A stretch of DNA of 64,000 nt from Rhodospirillaceae bacterium UBA6219 (GCA_002435715.1 DISD01000022.1:102332-166331), one strand, 5' to 3'. Shown: positions 53,080 through 62,080, numbered from the stretch's first letter. Program-made: numbers and translations. Notes: a model not told the origin generated them from the letters alone.

Positions 53080-53157
53080 GCGGGGCACAGGCCCCTGAGC
53101 GGACCCGCGAGGGGCGTCACGGCAGAAGCGAGAGATGGTTCCGTTTGAACGGAAAAG
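53080..53157. repeat. Intergenic repeat with hairpins between convergent genes
   Basis: GCCCCT and AGGGGC flank a 13-base loop, and TTCCGTT/AACGGAA (53139-53145 and 53148-53154) forms a second hairpin three bases from the stop of the minus-strand gene. It reads CTTTTCC before the hairpin on the minus strand and is a probable terminator. The CTGAGCGGACCCGCGAGGGGC segment resembles the stretch after ruvX. Confidence 0.5.
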
Positions 53158-55041
53158 CTAGTCTTGCAGGGCCGTGGGCGCTTCGCGGCGGATATGCAAA
53201 AGCGTCAGGTCGTCGGGCGGATCGCCCGGGATGCGGGCATGGAAGTTGCGCAAGATGGTGGTGACCACGTCACCTTGGGCTTCCGCGATCCAGTGCAGCA
53301 GGGTTTCCTCGTCGCAGATCTCGCGGCCGTCCACCTGGCTTTCCACCAAGGCGTCGCTATAGACAAACAATCTGGAGCCGACGGGGAAGGCGATCCGGTG
53401 CTCTTCGTATTCGGCGTCGGCGAACGCCCCCAGGGGCGGGCCTTCCACGTTCAGATAACGCGGGCCGTCGGCATCGATCAGGATCGGGGCCGGGGTGGCG
53501 GCGCCGGCATAGGTCAGGCTTTCGTCCTCCAGGTCGATCAGGCCGACGAACAGGGCGGCGAACTGACCGGGCTTCAGCAGCGCTTTCAATTCGCGGTTCA
53601 GCAAGACCAGCAATTCGGCCGGCGAGGGCGGGCGGCGCGGCAGGCGGCTGAGCAGCACATGCAGGCGGAAGACGTTGAACGCCGCCGGCAAGCCATGGCC
53701 GGTGAAGTCGGCGGCCAACACCCCCAGACGCTTGGGTCCGGCGTCATAAAGGGTCCAGAAGTCGCCCCCCATTTCGGACGAATTCTCCACCACCCCCTTG
53801 ATGTTCAAATTCAAGCGCGAGCGGATGGCGGCCAATTGCGATGGCGTGGGGGCCAGGGTCTCTTGGGCTTCGCGGGCCGCTTCCAATTCCTCGCGGACGC
53901 GGTTGCGGTCGGCGTTCAACCGCGCCATCAGCAGGGCGTTTTGCAGATGAACGCGAACCCGGGCCAGCACTTCCTCGGCTTCGATGGGTTTGGACACCAC
54001 GTCGTTGCCGCCGGCGGCAAAGCAGGTCGAGCGGCTTTTGGTGTCGTCCAGCGCGGTGACGAACAGAACCGGCAGGTCCAGCAGCGCGTGGTCGGCCCGC
54101 AAACGGCGGCACATCTCGAACCCGTCCATGCGTGGCATCATCACATCCAGCAACACCAAATCGGGACGGTGTTCGGCGATGGCGGCCAAGCCTTCGATCC
54201 CGTCCTGGGCGCTGTCCACCCGGCCGACCCCCAGGGTCGAAATCAGGGCCTCCAACATGCGGCGGTTGAACGGGTTGTCGTCGACGATCAGCACCGAGGC
54301 GTCGGCAAAGGCCTGGCGCGGCAATTGCCGTTGGGTCAGGGGCAGTTCCAGCAACAGACAGCGGCCGTCATTTTCGCGCCGCATGGACAAAACCGAATCG
54401 GCGATCAGTTCCATGCCGTGGGGGCGGCGGTCGGCCCGTCCGCCGGAAAATCCCTGATAGCCGGCGCCTTGGTCTTCGACGGCCAGATGCAAGGTGTGTC
54501 CGACGATGGCCGCCGACAGCCAGACCATGCGGTCGGCAAGCAGCGGTGTGGCCAGGGCGGTTTCCACCTTTTCGCCGAATTGCAGCATTTCCTCGACCGA
54601 CCCGGACGGGGTGCGGTTGATTTCAAGGTTGCCGTGGATCATGGCGTTGGCCAGGGCTTCGTGAATGACCAGTTCCATGTCGGACGGACAGATGAAACCG
54701 GCATTGCGCAAGAACGGGTGCAGGGCTTCCGAAAACAGATGGGCGACGTCTTCGCTGTAAGCGGTGACGGTGCGCAGGGCCAGGGCCAAACCGCCGCATT
54801 GCAGGTGCAGGCGGAATCGCTTGCCACCTTGCGCCCAGCAGGACGGATCGACCCTGTTCGTTTCCACCAGGCCAACAAACGGCGGCAACAACGCCATGCG
54901 GATGGTTTCGCCGCCAGGCTGTGCGCAAATTGTCAGGGTGGGTTCGCAAGTCGAGGATTCTTGCGGGGCAGGGAAACCCAATGTTTCGGCGATCCTTTTC
55001 GTGCCTTCTGTGTCGTCGGCAAGGATCGATTTTATAATCAT
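53158..55041 (-). CDS. HATPase / receiver / PP2C (SpoIIE) fusion protein
   Basis: The 627-residue protein has an N-terminal region of about 90 residues, then an RsbW-like HATPase domain (about 95-235; N-box with E128, N132; G-box EDQGAGY at 189-195). A receiver domain (about 248-365; D254, D255, D299) follows, then a short coiled coil (about 375-400) and a SpoIIE-type PP2C phosphatase (about 410-615; DFTGHGLPAAF, YSDALVE, PPDDLTLLHI). It thus carries kinase and phosphatase parts of a partner-switching pathway. A strong GGAGGAAAC ribosome binding site precedes it. The STAS gene divergent from it is the probable substrate. Confidence 0.85.
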   Translation of the reverse strand: MIIKSILADDTEGTKRIAETLGFPAPQESSTCEPTLTICAQPGGETIRMALLPPFVGLVETNRVDPSCWAQGGKRFRLHLQCGGLALALRTVTAYSEDVAHLFSEALHPFLRNAGFICPSDMELVIHEALANAMIHGNLEINRTPSGSVEEMLQFGEKVETALATPLLADRMVWLSAAIVGHTLHLAVEDQGAGYQGFSGGRADRRPHGMELIADSVLSMRRENDGRCLLLELPLTQRQLPRQAFADASVLIVDDNPFNRRMLEALISTLGVGRVDSAQDGIEGLAAIAEHRPDLVLLDVMMPRMDGFEMCRRLRADHALLDLPVLFVTALDDTKSRSTCFAAGGNDVVSKPIEAEEVLARVRVHLQNALLMARLNADRNRVREELEAAREAQETLAPTPSQLAAIRSRLNLNIKGVVENSSEMGGDFWTLYDAGPKRLGVLAADFTGHGLPAAFNVFRLHVLLSRLPRRPPSPAELLVLLNRELKALLKPGQFAALFVGLIDLEDESLTYAGAATPAPILIDADGPRYLNVEGPPLGAFADAEYEEHRIAFPVGSRLFVYSDALVESQVDGREICDEETLLHWIAEAQGDVVTTILRNFHARIPGDPPDDLTLLHIRREAPTALQD

Positions 55042-55136
55042 TGTTGTTTCCTCCGCCCTGATTTTAGGGCAATGCTAGCCCTGCCGTCTATCGGCTTGCG
55101 ACCCAACCTTTGACCCCGGACCGGAAGAGGCGCGTT

Positions 55137-55439
55137 ATGGAATATGCTTGCGACACCAAAGGCAACGAGTTTCATGTGCGTGTCAGTGGGCGCATGACTC
55201 ATTCCGACCATCGGGGTTTTCGCGGCATTCTGGGGGCAATCGGCGAATCGGCGGCGCCGCGGATCGTGTTCGACCTGTCGCAGGCTGAATTCATGGATTC
55301 GTCGGCCTTGGGCATGCTGCTGATCGTTCGCGACGCCGCCGCCCAGCAAAGTCGGGTCGTCGCCTTGCAAGGCGCCACCGGGCAGGTCGAAAAGCTGATT
55401 TCCATCGGCAAACTGCATAAGTATTTCGAGGTGGGGTGA
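55137..55439 (+). CDS. STAS-domain anti-sigma-factor antagonist-like protein
   Basis: The 100-residue protein is a single STAS domain with FDLSQAEFMDSSALGMLLIVRD, where the Ser of DSSALG (residues 58-59) is the usual phosphorylation site. It should switch between partner proteins when phosphorylated. AAGAGG lies eight bases upstream of the ATG. It lies 95 bases from the divergent HATPase-receiver-PP2C gene and is likely its substrate. Confidence 0.85.
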   Translation: MEYACDTKGNEFHVRVSGRMTHSDHRGFRGILGAIGESAAPRIVFDLSQAEFMDSSALGMLLIVRDAAAQQSRVVALQGATGQVEKLISIGKLHKYFEVG

Positions 55440-55829
55440 GGTCATAATCTCACCCCTGAAGCCTAAAAAATATGCAGGCGCGAATAAAGCTTAAAAAAAA
55501 TGCATTCCGGGTCAGATTGGGCTTGCTTTCGCCTTCGCAGGTGCGATATCTGGTAAATCAAGACCTGCCGAGGCAGGGTGTGGGGAACGGCCGCAACGGC
55601 GCGGATCGGCCCCATTAGTCCAATGAATTGGACAGACAGCAACGGCGCTGTGTGATCGCGTGAACCGCTATGGCGGGGCATGCTGGAACGCGGCGCCTTT
55701 TTTGCGTTCCGAGATCACACACATCGTTGGCGACAGGCCGTCAGGTTTGACGTTCGTTTGTCCATGCCGGTTTGAACCATTCGCTTTCGTCTTCCGTTTG
55801 ACCCGGAACCAGACAAAGGAAACCTGCCC
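55440..55829 (+). promoter_or_regulatory. 390-base leader with possible structured RNA upstream of the transporter
   Basis: No gene is seen here. CCTGCC/GGCAGG (55565-55578) and GTCCAAT/ATTGGAC (55619-55634) are short inverted repeats. TGTGTGATC (55650-55658) pairs with GATCACACA (55713-55721) to enclose two smaller hairpins (CCGC/GCGG, 55666-55677; GGAACGC/GCGTTCC, 55685-55710), giving a possible three-way junction. No known riboswitch family is recognised. Confidence 0.4.
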
Positions 55830-56666
55830 ATGGCTTACCTCGCTCCTGCTGAATTCGTCACCAAGATGGTGGACGCCGGTGAATCCAAGATTTTCATGTC
55901 CACCCGCGACACCTTGATCCGCGCCTACATGGCTGGTGCCATCCTGGCCCTGGCCGCCGCTTTCGCCATCACCATCACCGTTCAGACCGGCCAGCCGCTG
56001 GCCGGCGCCATTCTGTTCCCGGTGGGTTTTTGCATGCTGTACCTGCTGGGCTTCGATCTGCTGACCGGCGTCTTCACCCTGGCGCCGCTGGCGGTGTTGG
56101 ACAAGCGTCCGGGCTGTACCTGGGCCGGAGTGTTCCGCAACTGGGGGCTGGTGTTCGTTGGCAATTTCGCCGGCGCCTTGACCGTGGCGGTGTTCATGGC
56201 CATCACCTTCACCTACGGTTTCTCGACCGAACCCAACGCCATCGGCCAGAAGATCGGCCATATCGGTGAATCGCGGACCGTCGGCTATGCCGCCTATGGT
56301 GCCGCCGGCATGTTGACTTTGTTCATCCGCGGCGTGCTGTGCAACTGGATGGTGTCCACCGGTGTCGTCGGCGCCGGCATGTCCACCAGCGTCACCGGCA
56401 AGGTGGTCGCCATGTGGATGCCGATCATGCTGTTCTTCTACATGACCTTCGAACATTCCATCGTGAACATGTTCCTGTTCCCCTCGGGCCTGATGCTGGG
56501 CGGCAAGTTCTCGCTGATGGATTACCTGCTGTGGAACGAAATCCCCACCGTTCTGGGCAATCTGGTGGGCGGTCTGACCTTCGTCGGTCTGACCCTTTAC
56601 ACCACCCATGTCCGCACCGGGGCCAAGCGCAAGGCTGAAATCACCGCCTTGCAGGCCGCCGAATAA
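55830..56666 (+). CDS. Formate/nitrite transporter (FNT) family channel
   Basis: The 278-residue protein has six hydrophobic segments and belongs to the FocA/NirC family. Conserved pieces are AGAILALAAAFAITI, PVGFCMLYLLGFDLLTG, FVGNFAGALTVAVF, FIRGVLCNWMVSTG, FEHSIVNMFLFPSGLM and WNEIPTVLGNLVGGL. The paired repeats (helix 2 and 5) and the loop His of FEHSIVN are present. Whether it moves formate, nitrite or hydrosulfide is not clear. A kinase/phosphatase fusion follows 67 bases later. Confidence 0.93.
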   Translation: MAYLAPAEFVTKMVDAGESKIFMSTRDTLIRAYMAGAILALAAAFAITITVQTGQPLAGAILFPVGFCMLYLLGFDLLTGVFTLAPLAVLDKRPGCTWAGVFRNWGLVFVGNFAGALTVAVFMAITFTYGFSTEPNAIGQKIGHIGESRTVGYAAYGAAGMLTLFIRGVLCNWMVSTGVVGAGMSTSVTGKVVAMWMPIMLFFYMTFEHSIVNMFLFPSGLMLGGKFSLMDYLLWNEIPTVLGNLVGGLTFVGLTLYTTHVRTGAKRKAEITALQAAE

Positions 56667-56683
56667 GGGCATGAACCAAGAAT

Positions 56684-56712
56684 GGCCCCCATCCCGGTCC
56701 GGGGTGGGGGCC
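56684..56712. terminator. Strong hairpin between FNT and kinase genes
   Basis: GGCCCCCATCCC and GGGGTGGGGGCC (arms of 12, one G-U pair) surround a five-base loop. There is no T-tract, so it may reduce readthrough or stabilise the upstream mRNA rather than end it. Confidence 0.55.
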
Positions 56713-56733
56713 TTCGGGCTGTCAGGGGGACAC

Positions 56734-58452
56734 ATGGGCGCGTCCTTGCGCGTAAGCATCGGCCAGCATTCCGATCCCGGCCGCAAAGCGGTGAACCAGG
56801 ATTTCCACGGTGTGCTGTTGCCCGAAGGGGCGCTGCTGGGCCGCAAGGGCATCGCCATCGCCGTGGCCGACGGCATCTCGTCCAGCGCGGTGTCGCAGGT
56901 GGCGGCGCAAGCCGCGGTCAAAAGCTTCCTCAGCGATTATTACTGCACGTCGGATTCATGGAGCGTGCGGAATGCCGCCAGCCGGGTGATCGCGGCGACC
57001 AATTCCTGGCTTCATGCGGAAACCAAGCGCAGCCAGCATGGCACCGACCCCGATCGCGGCTATGTCTGCACCTTCAGCGCCATGGTGGTGAAGGGCCGCC
57101 AAGCCCATCTGTTCCATGTGGGCGACAGCCGCATCGGTCGTCTGAGTGGCGACAGCATCGAACCCTTGACCACGGATCACCGGGTGGTGCTGTCCTCGGT
57201 CCAGGATTATCTGGGCCGGGCCCTGGGCATGGCCGCCAATGTGGAAATCGACTATCGGGTGGTGGATCTGCGCGAAGGCGACGTCTTCGTCTTCACCACC
57301 GACGGTGTGCATGGCCATCTGCCGGGGCGCGATCTGGCGCGACTGCTCACCGGCGACGACGATCTGGATCGGGCGGCCCGCCACGGGGTGCAGGCGGCCC
57401 TGGACAATGGCAGCGACGACAATTTGACCCTGCAGGTCGTCCGCATCGACTGTTTGCCGGCCCCCGACGCCGACCAATTCGCCGACCATGCCGACGAACT
57501 GCCGTCGCCACCGCTGACCGACAATCCCACCGACATCGACGGCTATCGCATTCTGCGCACGCTTCATGCCAATGCCCGCAGTCGCATCTATCTGGCCCAG
57601 CCCCCCGATGGGACGGCCCCGGTGGCGTTGAAGGTGCCGGCCCAGGATATTCGCGGTGACAAGGCGCATCTGCGGCGCTTGATGATGGAGGAATGGATCG
57701 CCCGGCGCATCGCTTCGCCCCATGTGCTGAAGGCGGCGCCGGCCCCGGCCGAGCGGCGGTACCTTTACACCGTCACCGAATATGTGGAAGGCCAGACCCT
57801 GCGCCAGTGGATGCTCGACAACCCCAAGCCCCGTCTGGAACAGGTGCGCGATCTGGTGGAACAGATCGCCAAGGGCTTGCGGGCCTTTCACCGCAAGGAA
57901 ATGCTGCACCAGGATCTGCGGCCGGAAAACGTGCTGATCGACAACGAGGGCACGGCCCGCATCATCGATTTCGGCTCGACCCGGGTGGCGGGCATCGCCG
58001 AAACCCAAGGCGGCGCCGACGATCCCATTCTGGGCACGGTACAATATACCGCGCCCGAATATTTCATCGGCGAGCCGGCCGGTCCCACGGCCGACCTGTT
58101 CTCCTTGGCGGTGATCGCCTACGAGATGCTGACCGGACGGTTGCCTTATGGCACCAAGGTGTCGCATTTGCGCGACCGCAAGGGTTTGGGCAAGCTGCGC
58201 TATGTCCCGGCTGCCGACGACAAGGGGCGGGTGCCGGATTGGGTGGACGCGGCGTTGCGCGCCGCCTTGGCCCCCGATCCGTTCAAGCGCACCCAATTGC
58301 TGAGCGAGTTCACCGAGGATTTGCGCAGGCCCAATCCCAGCTTCGACCCCCATGCCCGCCCGTCATTGATGGACCGCAATCCGCTGATGTTCTGGCAGGT
58401 GCTGTCCGCCGTCCTGGCGGTGGCGGTGGTGGCGTTGCTGGCAACCCGTTGA
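56734..58452 (+). CDS. PP2C phosphatase / Ser-Thr kinase fusion
   Basis: The 572-residue protein has an N-terminal PP2C domain (about 1-240; NQDFHGV, VADGISSSAVS, HVGDSRIG, TDGVHGH, SDDNLTL), then a Ser/Thr kinase domain (about 265-540) and a C-terminal membrane helix (VLSAVLAVAVVALLA, about 552-566). The kinase has VALKVPA with Lys, HQDLRPENV (D and N retained, Arg of HRD replaced by Gln) and DFGS. The glycine-rich loop is weak. Opposing activities in one chain next to the FNT channel suggest control of transport by phosphorylation. ATG 56734 follows AGGGGGA. Confidence 0.88.
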   Translation: MGASLRVSIGQHSDPGRKAVNQDFHGVLLPEGALLGRKGIAIAVADGISSSAVSQVAAQAAVKSFLSDYYCTSDSWSVRNAASRVIAATNSWLHAETKRSQHGTDPDRGYVCTFSAMVVKGRQAHLFHVGDSRIGRLSGDSIEPLTTDHRVVLSSVQDYLGRALGMAANVEIDYRVVDLREGDVFVFTTDGVHGHLPGRDLARLLTGDDDLDRAARHGVQAALDNGSDDNLTLQVVRIDCLPAPDADQFADHADELPSPPLTDNPTDIDGYRILRTLHANARSRIYLAQPPDGTAPVALKVPAQDIRGDKAHLRRLMMEEWIARRIASPHVLKAAPAPAERRYLYTVTEYVEGQTLRQWMLDNPKPRLEQVRDLVEQIAKGLRAFHRKEMLHQDLRPENVLIDNEGTARIIDFGSTRVAGIAETQGGADDPILGTVQYTAPEYFIGEPAGPTADLFSLAVIAYEMLTGRLPYGTKVSHLRDRKGLGKLRYVPAADDKGRVPDWVDAALRAALAPDPFKRTQLLSEFTEDLRRPNPSFDPHARPSLMDRNPLMFWQVLSAVLAVAVVALLATR

Positions 58453-58484
58453 CAGCCGCCCCGGCGGGGTGGAAGCATGCGGCC

Positions 58485-59591
58485 ATGCCGCCGCAAGATA
58501 TCCTTTCCGATTCCGGCCAAGACGGTTCCCCCCTGCGTTCGGGTTGGACCACCGGCGCCTGCGCCACCGCCGCCACCAAGGCGGCGTGTCTGGCGCTGTT
58601 CGGCCAAGGCTTCCCCGATCCGGTGACCATCACCTTGCCGCGTGGCGAAACACCGTCTTTCGCCTTGGCCCTGAGGGAGCAAGGCGAAGGCTGGGCGCGG
58701 GCCGGGGTGGTCAAGGATGCCGGCGACGACCCGGACGTCACCCATGGCGCCACCATCATCGCCACCTTGCGCCGTGGGGCGGCGGGCAGCGGATTGGTGT
58801 TCCGCGCCGGGCCGGGGGTGGGCACCATCACCAAGCCGGGTCTGCCCTTGCCGGTGGGGGAGCCTGCCATCAACCCAGTGCCGCGCCGGTTGATGAGCGC
58901 CGAAGTGGTGGCCATTAGCGGACGATTGGGCCAACCGGCCGACATCGAGATCGAAATCTCGGTTCCGGGGGGCGAGAAACTGGCCCAGGCCACCTGGAAC
59001 CCGCGTCTGGGTATCTTGGGCGGGTTGTCCATCCTGGGCACCACCGGGGTGGTGGTGCCTTATTCCTGCTCGGCGTGGATCCATTCCATCCAACGCGGCA
59101 TCGACGTGGCCCGCGCCACGGGTCTGGACCACGTGGTGGGCTGTGTCGGCAACACTTCGGAACGGGCGGCTTTGGCGCTGACCGGCCTGTCGGTGGAGGC
59201 GGTGATCGACATGGGCGACTTCGTCGGCGGCATGTTGAAATATCTGCGCCGTCACCCGGTGCAGCGCCTGACCATCGCCGGCGGTTTCGCCAAATTGTCC
59301 AAGCTGGCCGGCGGGGCCATGGATTTACATTCCAAGCGCTCACAGGTGGATTTGCCCCAATTGGCCGAGATGGTGCGGCAGGCGGGCGGGACGGCGGCTC
59401 AGCTCCGGGCCGTGCTTGCCGCCAACACCGCCTTGGAAGTTCTGGAAATGGCGCAGCAAGCCGGTCTGCCGCTGGGGGATGTGGTGGCCGCCAAGGCCCG
59501 GTTGGTGGCCCTGGACGTTCTGGGGGATGTTCCGGTCCAGGTGGCGGTCCTGGCCTTCGACCGCAAGGGAATGTTGGTGGGACGGGCCTAA
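58485..59591 (+). CDS. cbiD: Cobalt-precorrin-5B (C1)-methyltransferase
   Basis: The 368-residue protein matches CbiD, which methylates C1 of cobalt-precorrin-5B in the anaerobic cobalamin pathway. It has LRSGWTTGACATAATKAA near the start, then VKDAGDDPDVTHGA, PNPVPRRL-like INPVPRRL, and the C-terminal VGCVGNTSERAALA and IAGGFAKLSKLAGG. No cobalamin riboswitch is seen upstream; the gene begins 33 bases after the kinase stop. It converges on cobK/cbiJ with a four-base overlap. Confidence 0.93.
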   Translation: MPPQDILSDSGQDGSPLRSGWTTGACATAATKAACLALFGQGFPDPVTITLPRGETPSFALALREQGEGWARAGVVKDAGDDPDVTHGATIIATLRRGAAGSGLVFRAGPGVGTITKPGLPLPVGEPAINPVPRRLMSAEVVAISGRLGQPADIEIEISVPGGEKLAQATWNPRLGILGGLSILGTTGVVVPYSCSAWIHSIQRGIDVARATGLDHVVGCVGNTSERAALALTGLSVEAVIDMGDFVGGMLKYLRRHPVQRLTIAGGFAKLSKLAGGAMDLHSKRSQVDLPQLAEMVRQAGGTAAQLRAVLAANTALEVLEMAQQAGLPLGDVVAAKARLVALDVLGDVPVQVAVLAFDRKGMLVGRA

Positions 59592-60322
59592 AACCCCAGC
59601 CATTTCAAAGCGGCGTCGACGTGGTGAACGACAGCGCTTTGGGGGCGGTGCGGACGTTCCAGCATCACCACGCTTAGGCCCAATTGGCGCGCCGCCAGTA
59701 ACTTGGCATCGGTGATGCCGCCGCTGTTCTTGCAGACGATGGTGTCGATCCGGTGTTTGACCAGCAGGTCGTGTTCGTCACTGGGGGCAAAGGGGCCACG
59801 GGCCAGCAGGATTTCGGCCTGGGCGAAATCCTTGAAACGTTCCGGTGCCTGCACCGAGCGGATCAGGAACCAGACATGATCAAGGTCGACAAAGGCGTCC
59901 AGGTCTTGGCGTCCCACGGCCAACAACACCCGTTTGCCGTGTGTGTTCAGCCATTGTGCCGCCTGTTGCCCATCAATCATTCCATGCCAGCAATCGCCGG
60001 GGCCGGGCTGCCAAGCCGGGCGTTCCAGCCGCAACAGCGGGGTGGATGTCTCGGCACAGGCCCGGGCGGCGTTCCACCCCATGCGGGCGGCGAAAGGATG
60101 GGTGGCGTCCACCACCGCGTCGATTTTGGTGTCGCGCAGATAGGCACTGAGCCCGGGAATTCCGCCAAAGCCGCCGATCCGCATTTCTCCGGACGGCAAA
60201 CGCGGGTTGTCGGTACGACCGGCCAGCGAGGTGATGGCGTGAATACCGGCCCGGCCGCTCAAACCCTTTGCCAGGTCATAGGCCTCGTGGGTGCCACCCA
60301 GAATCAGGATGGAGCGGGACAT
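59588..60322 (-). CDS. cobK: Precorrin-6A / cobalt-precorrin-6A reductase
   Basis: The 244-residue protein matches CobK/CbiJ, which reduces the corrin ring after ring contraction. It has ILILGGTHEAYDLAKGL at the start, VVDATHPFAARMGWNAARACAE around residue 85, and a C-terminal VCKNSGGITDAKLLAARQLGLSVVM with the family's K-x-S-G pattern. The ATG at 60322 is preferred over a longer frame. It is convergent with cbiD, so the two cobalamin genes are adjacent but not co-transcribed. Confidence 0.9.
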   Translation of the reverse strand: MSRSILILGGTHEAYDLAKGLSGRAGIHAITSLAGRTDNPRLPSGEMRIGGFGGIPGLSAYLRDTKIDAVVDATHPFAARMGWNAARACAETSTPLLRLERPAWQPGPGDCWHGMIDGQQAAQWLNTHGKRVLLAVGRQDLDAFVDLDHVWFLIRSVQAPERFKDFAQAEILLARGPFAPSDEHDLLVKHRIDTIVCKNSGGITDAKLLAARQLGLSVVMLERPHRPQSAVVHHVDAALKWLGF

Positions 60323-60359
60323 GCCGGTCTGGGCCCGTTCTGCAAGGGGAAGCAGCAAA

Positions 60360-60436
<77 letters not shown>

Positions 60437-60600
60437 ACGGTACACGATGGCCGGGTTATAGCAAAAGCGGAAGGCGGCGACAAATGCTCGCATGGGGGTG
60501 GCCGAGTCTTTGTTTTGTCCCTTGCCTGAAGTGCTGGCTTGCGGCATGGTCCCGGCCCCGCGCGGTGACCGCGCAGTTCATCGTCATGGAGGGACGAACG

Positions 60601-60801
60601 ATGAGTGGTTTTCGCAGCCATGACGGCCAGCATTCCGATCGCATGCCGATCAAGCGGTCGCTGGACGAGAAAAAGCGTCTGCTGGTCCAGTTGAAGGAAC
60701 AGCATGCCGCGTTGAAGCCGTGGACGGCCGAAGCGGTCAAGACTTCCATGGCCAAGCGCATTTCCGACCTGGAAGCCGAATTACGTTCGGCGAAGCGCTA
60801 G
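60601..60801 (+). CDS. Small conserved hypothetical protein
   Basis: The 66-residue protein is charged and helical (LDEKKRLLVQLKEQHAALKPW, then KTSMAKRISDLEAELRSAKR), with a coiled-coil-like C-terminal half. It has GGAGGG before the ATG. I do not recognise a family. It precedes dinB by 33 bases, in the same direction, and may be co-transcribed. About 160 bases between tRNA-Arg and this gene hold no other gene. Confidence 0.6.
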   Translation: MSGFRSHDGQHSDRMPIKRSLDEKKRLLVQLKEQHAALKPWTAEAVKTSMAKRISDLEAELRSAKR

Positions 60802-60834
60802 CGCCGCAGGCCGGGGCGGGGGTAGGTTAGCTCC

Positions 60835-61995
60835 ATGCCCGCCCTGTGCCGCGATTGCTGCCGCCCGTTCAAGTCGGGGGACGATTGTCCCCGTTGCGGC
60901 TCGACCCGTGTCGTCGCCCATCCTGAATTGTTCGATCTGAATATCGCCCATATGGATTGCGACGCCTTTTATGCGTCGGTGGAAAAGCGCGACAATCCGT
61001 CGCTGATCGACAAGCCGGTGATCGTCGGCCATCCCGGCGGGCGTGGCGTGGTCACCACCGCTTGTTATGTGGCCCGCAAGTTCGGCCCGCGTTCAGCCAT
61101 GCCCATGTTCAAGGCGTTGGAATTGTGTCCCCACGCCGTGGTGGTGCCCCCCGACATGGCCAAGTACAAGGCGGTGTCGGCGGCCATGCGGGAGCTGTTG
61201 CTGAAGGCGACGCCGTTGATCGAGCCGCTTTCCCTGGACGAGGCCTATCTGGACCTGTCCCCCGAACACCGCCTGGTCGACCGCCCGCCGGCCATTTTGC
61301 TGGCGCGGCTGGCCCGGGCGGTCGAGCGTCAGGTGGGGATCACCATCTCCATCGGGCTTTCTTATAATAAGTTCCTGGCCAAGATGGCGTCGGATCGCCA
61401 GAAACCGCGCGGTTTCTCGGTCATTGGCCGCGCCGAGGCGGTGTCCATGTTGGCCGAGATGCCGGTTTCCGCCATCTGGGGGGTGGGGGCGGCCACCGCG
61501 TCGCGGATGGCCCAAGCCGGCATCGACACCATCGGGCAGTTGCAGCACATGGCCGAAGCCGAATTGGTGGCCCGTTTCGGCAAGTTCGGCCGACATCTTT
61601 ATGCCATGGCGCGCGGCGAGGATTCCCGCCCCGTCACTCCCGACCGTCCGACGAAAAGCGTGTCCAACGAAACCACCTTCGCCCGCGATATCCGGGGATT
61701 CGATGATTTGCGGGCGGCGCTGCAGCCCTTGGTCGAAAAAGTGGCGGCGCGGCTGGCCAAGGCCGACCTGGCCGGCCACACCGTGGTGTTGAAATTGAAG
61801 ACCGCTGATTTCCGCTCTCTGACCCGTAATCATCGGCTGCCGGAACCCAGCCGCCGGGCCGATGTCATCGCCATGATCGCCACCAATTTGTTGGAGCGCG
61901 AGGCCGATGGCCGGGCCTTTCGCCTGATCGGTGTCGGCCTGACGGACCTGTGTCCCGGGGGCATGGCCGACCCCCCCGATCTTTTTGGTCTTTAA
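60835..61995 (+). CDS. dinB: DNA polymerase IV with N-terminal zinc finger
   Basis: The 386-residue protein is a Y-family translesion polymerase. It has catalytic HMDCDAFYASVE and SLDEAYLD, the finger motif YVARKFG, and GVGAATASRMAQAGI (helix-hairpin-helix). The N-terminal 24 residues have C5, C8, C18 and C21, a zinc-ribbon addition common in alphaproteobacterial DinB. The C-terminus DPPDLFGL resembles a beta-clamp binding tail. No LexA-type site was identified upstream. Confidence 0.93.
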   Translation: MPALCRDCCRPFKSGDDCPRCGSTRVVAHPELFDLNIAHMDCDAFYASVEKRDNPSLIDKPVIVGHPGGRGVVTTACYVARKFGPRSAMPMFKALELCPHAVVVPPDMAKYKAVSAAMRELLLKATPLIEPLSLDEAYLDLSPEHRLVDRPPAILLARLARAVERQVGITISIGLSYNKFLAKMASDRQKPRGFSVIGRAEAVSMLAEMPVSAIWGVGAATASRMAQAGIDTIGQLQHMAEAELVARFGKFGRHLYAMARGEDSRPVTPDRPTKSVSNETTFARDIRGFDDLRAALQPLVEKVAARLAKADLAGHTVVLKLKTADFRSLTRNHRLPEPSRRADVIAMIATNLLEREADGRAFRLIGVGLTDLCPGGMADPPDLFGL

Positions 61996-62080
61996 CGTCT
62001 CTCGACAAGCGTTGGTTGGTCGCGGTATGAGTGGTTGTTGAGGGGAAAGATATGGGCGTTATGACGAAAGGTTGTTCACC

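Noticed and set aside
55660..55917. 85-codon open frame overlapping the FNT start
   Set aside because: It runs into the FNT gene in another frame, lacks a ribosome binding site and resembles no family; the FNT start is well supported.
58453..58484. Cobalamin riboswitch before cbiD
   Set aside because: Only 32 bases separate cbiD from the upstream gene and no B12-box-like sequence is visible.
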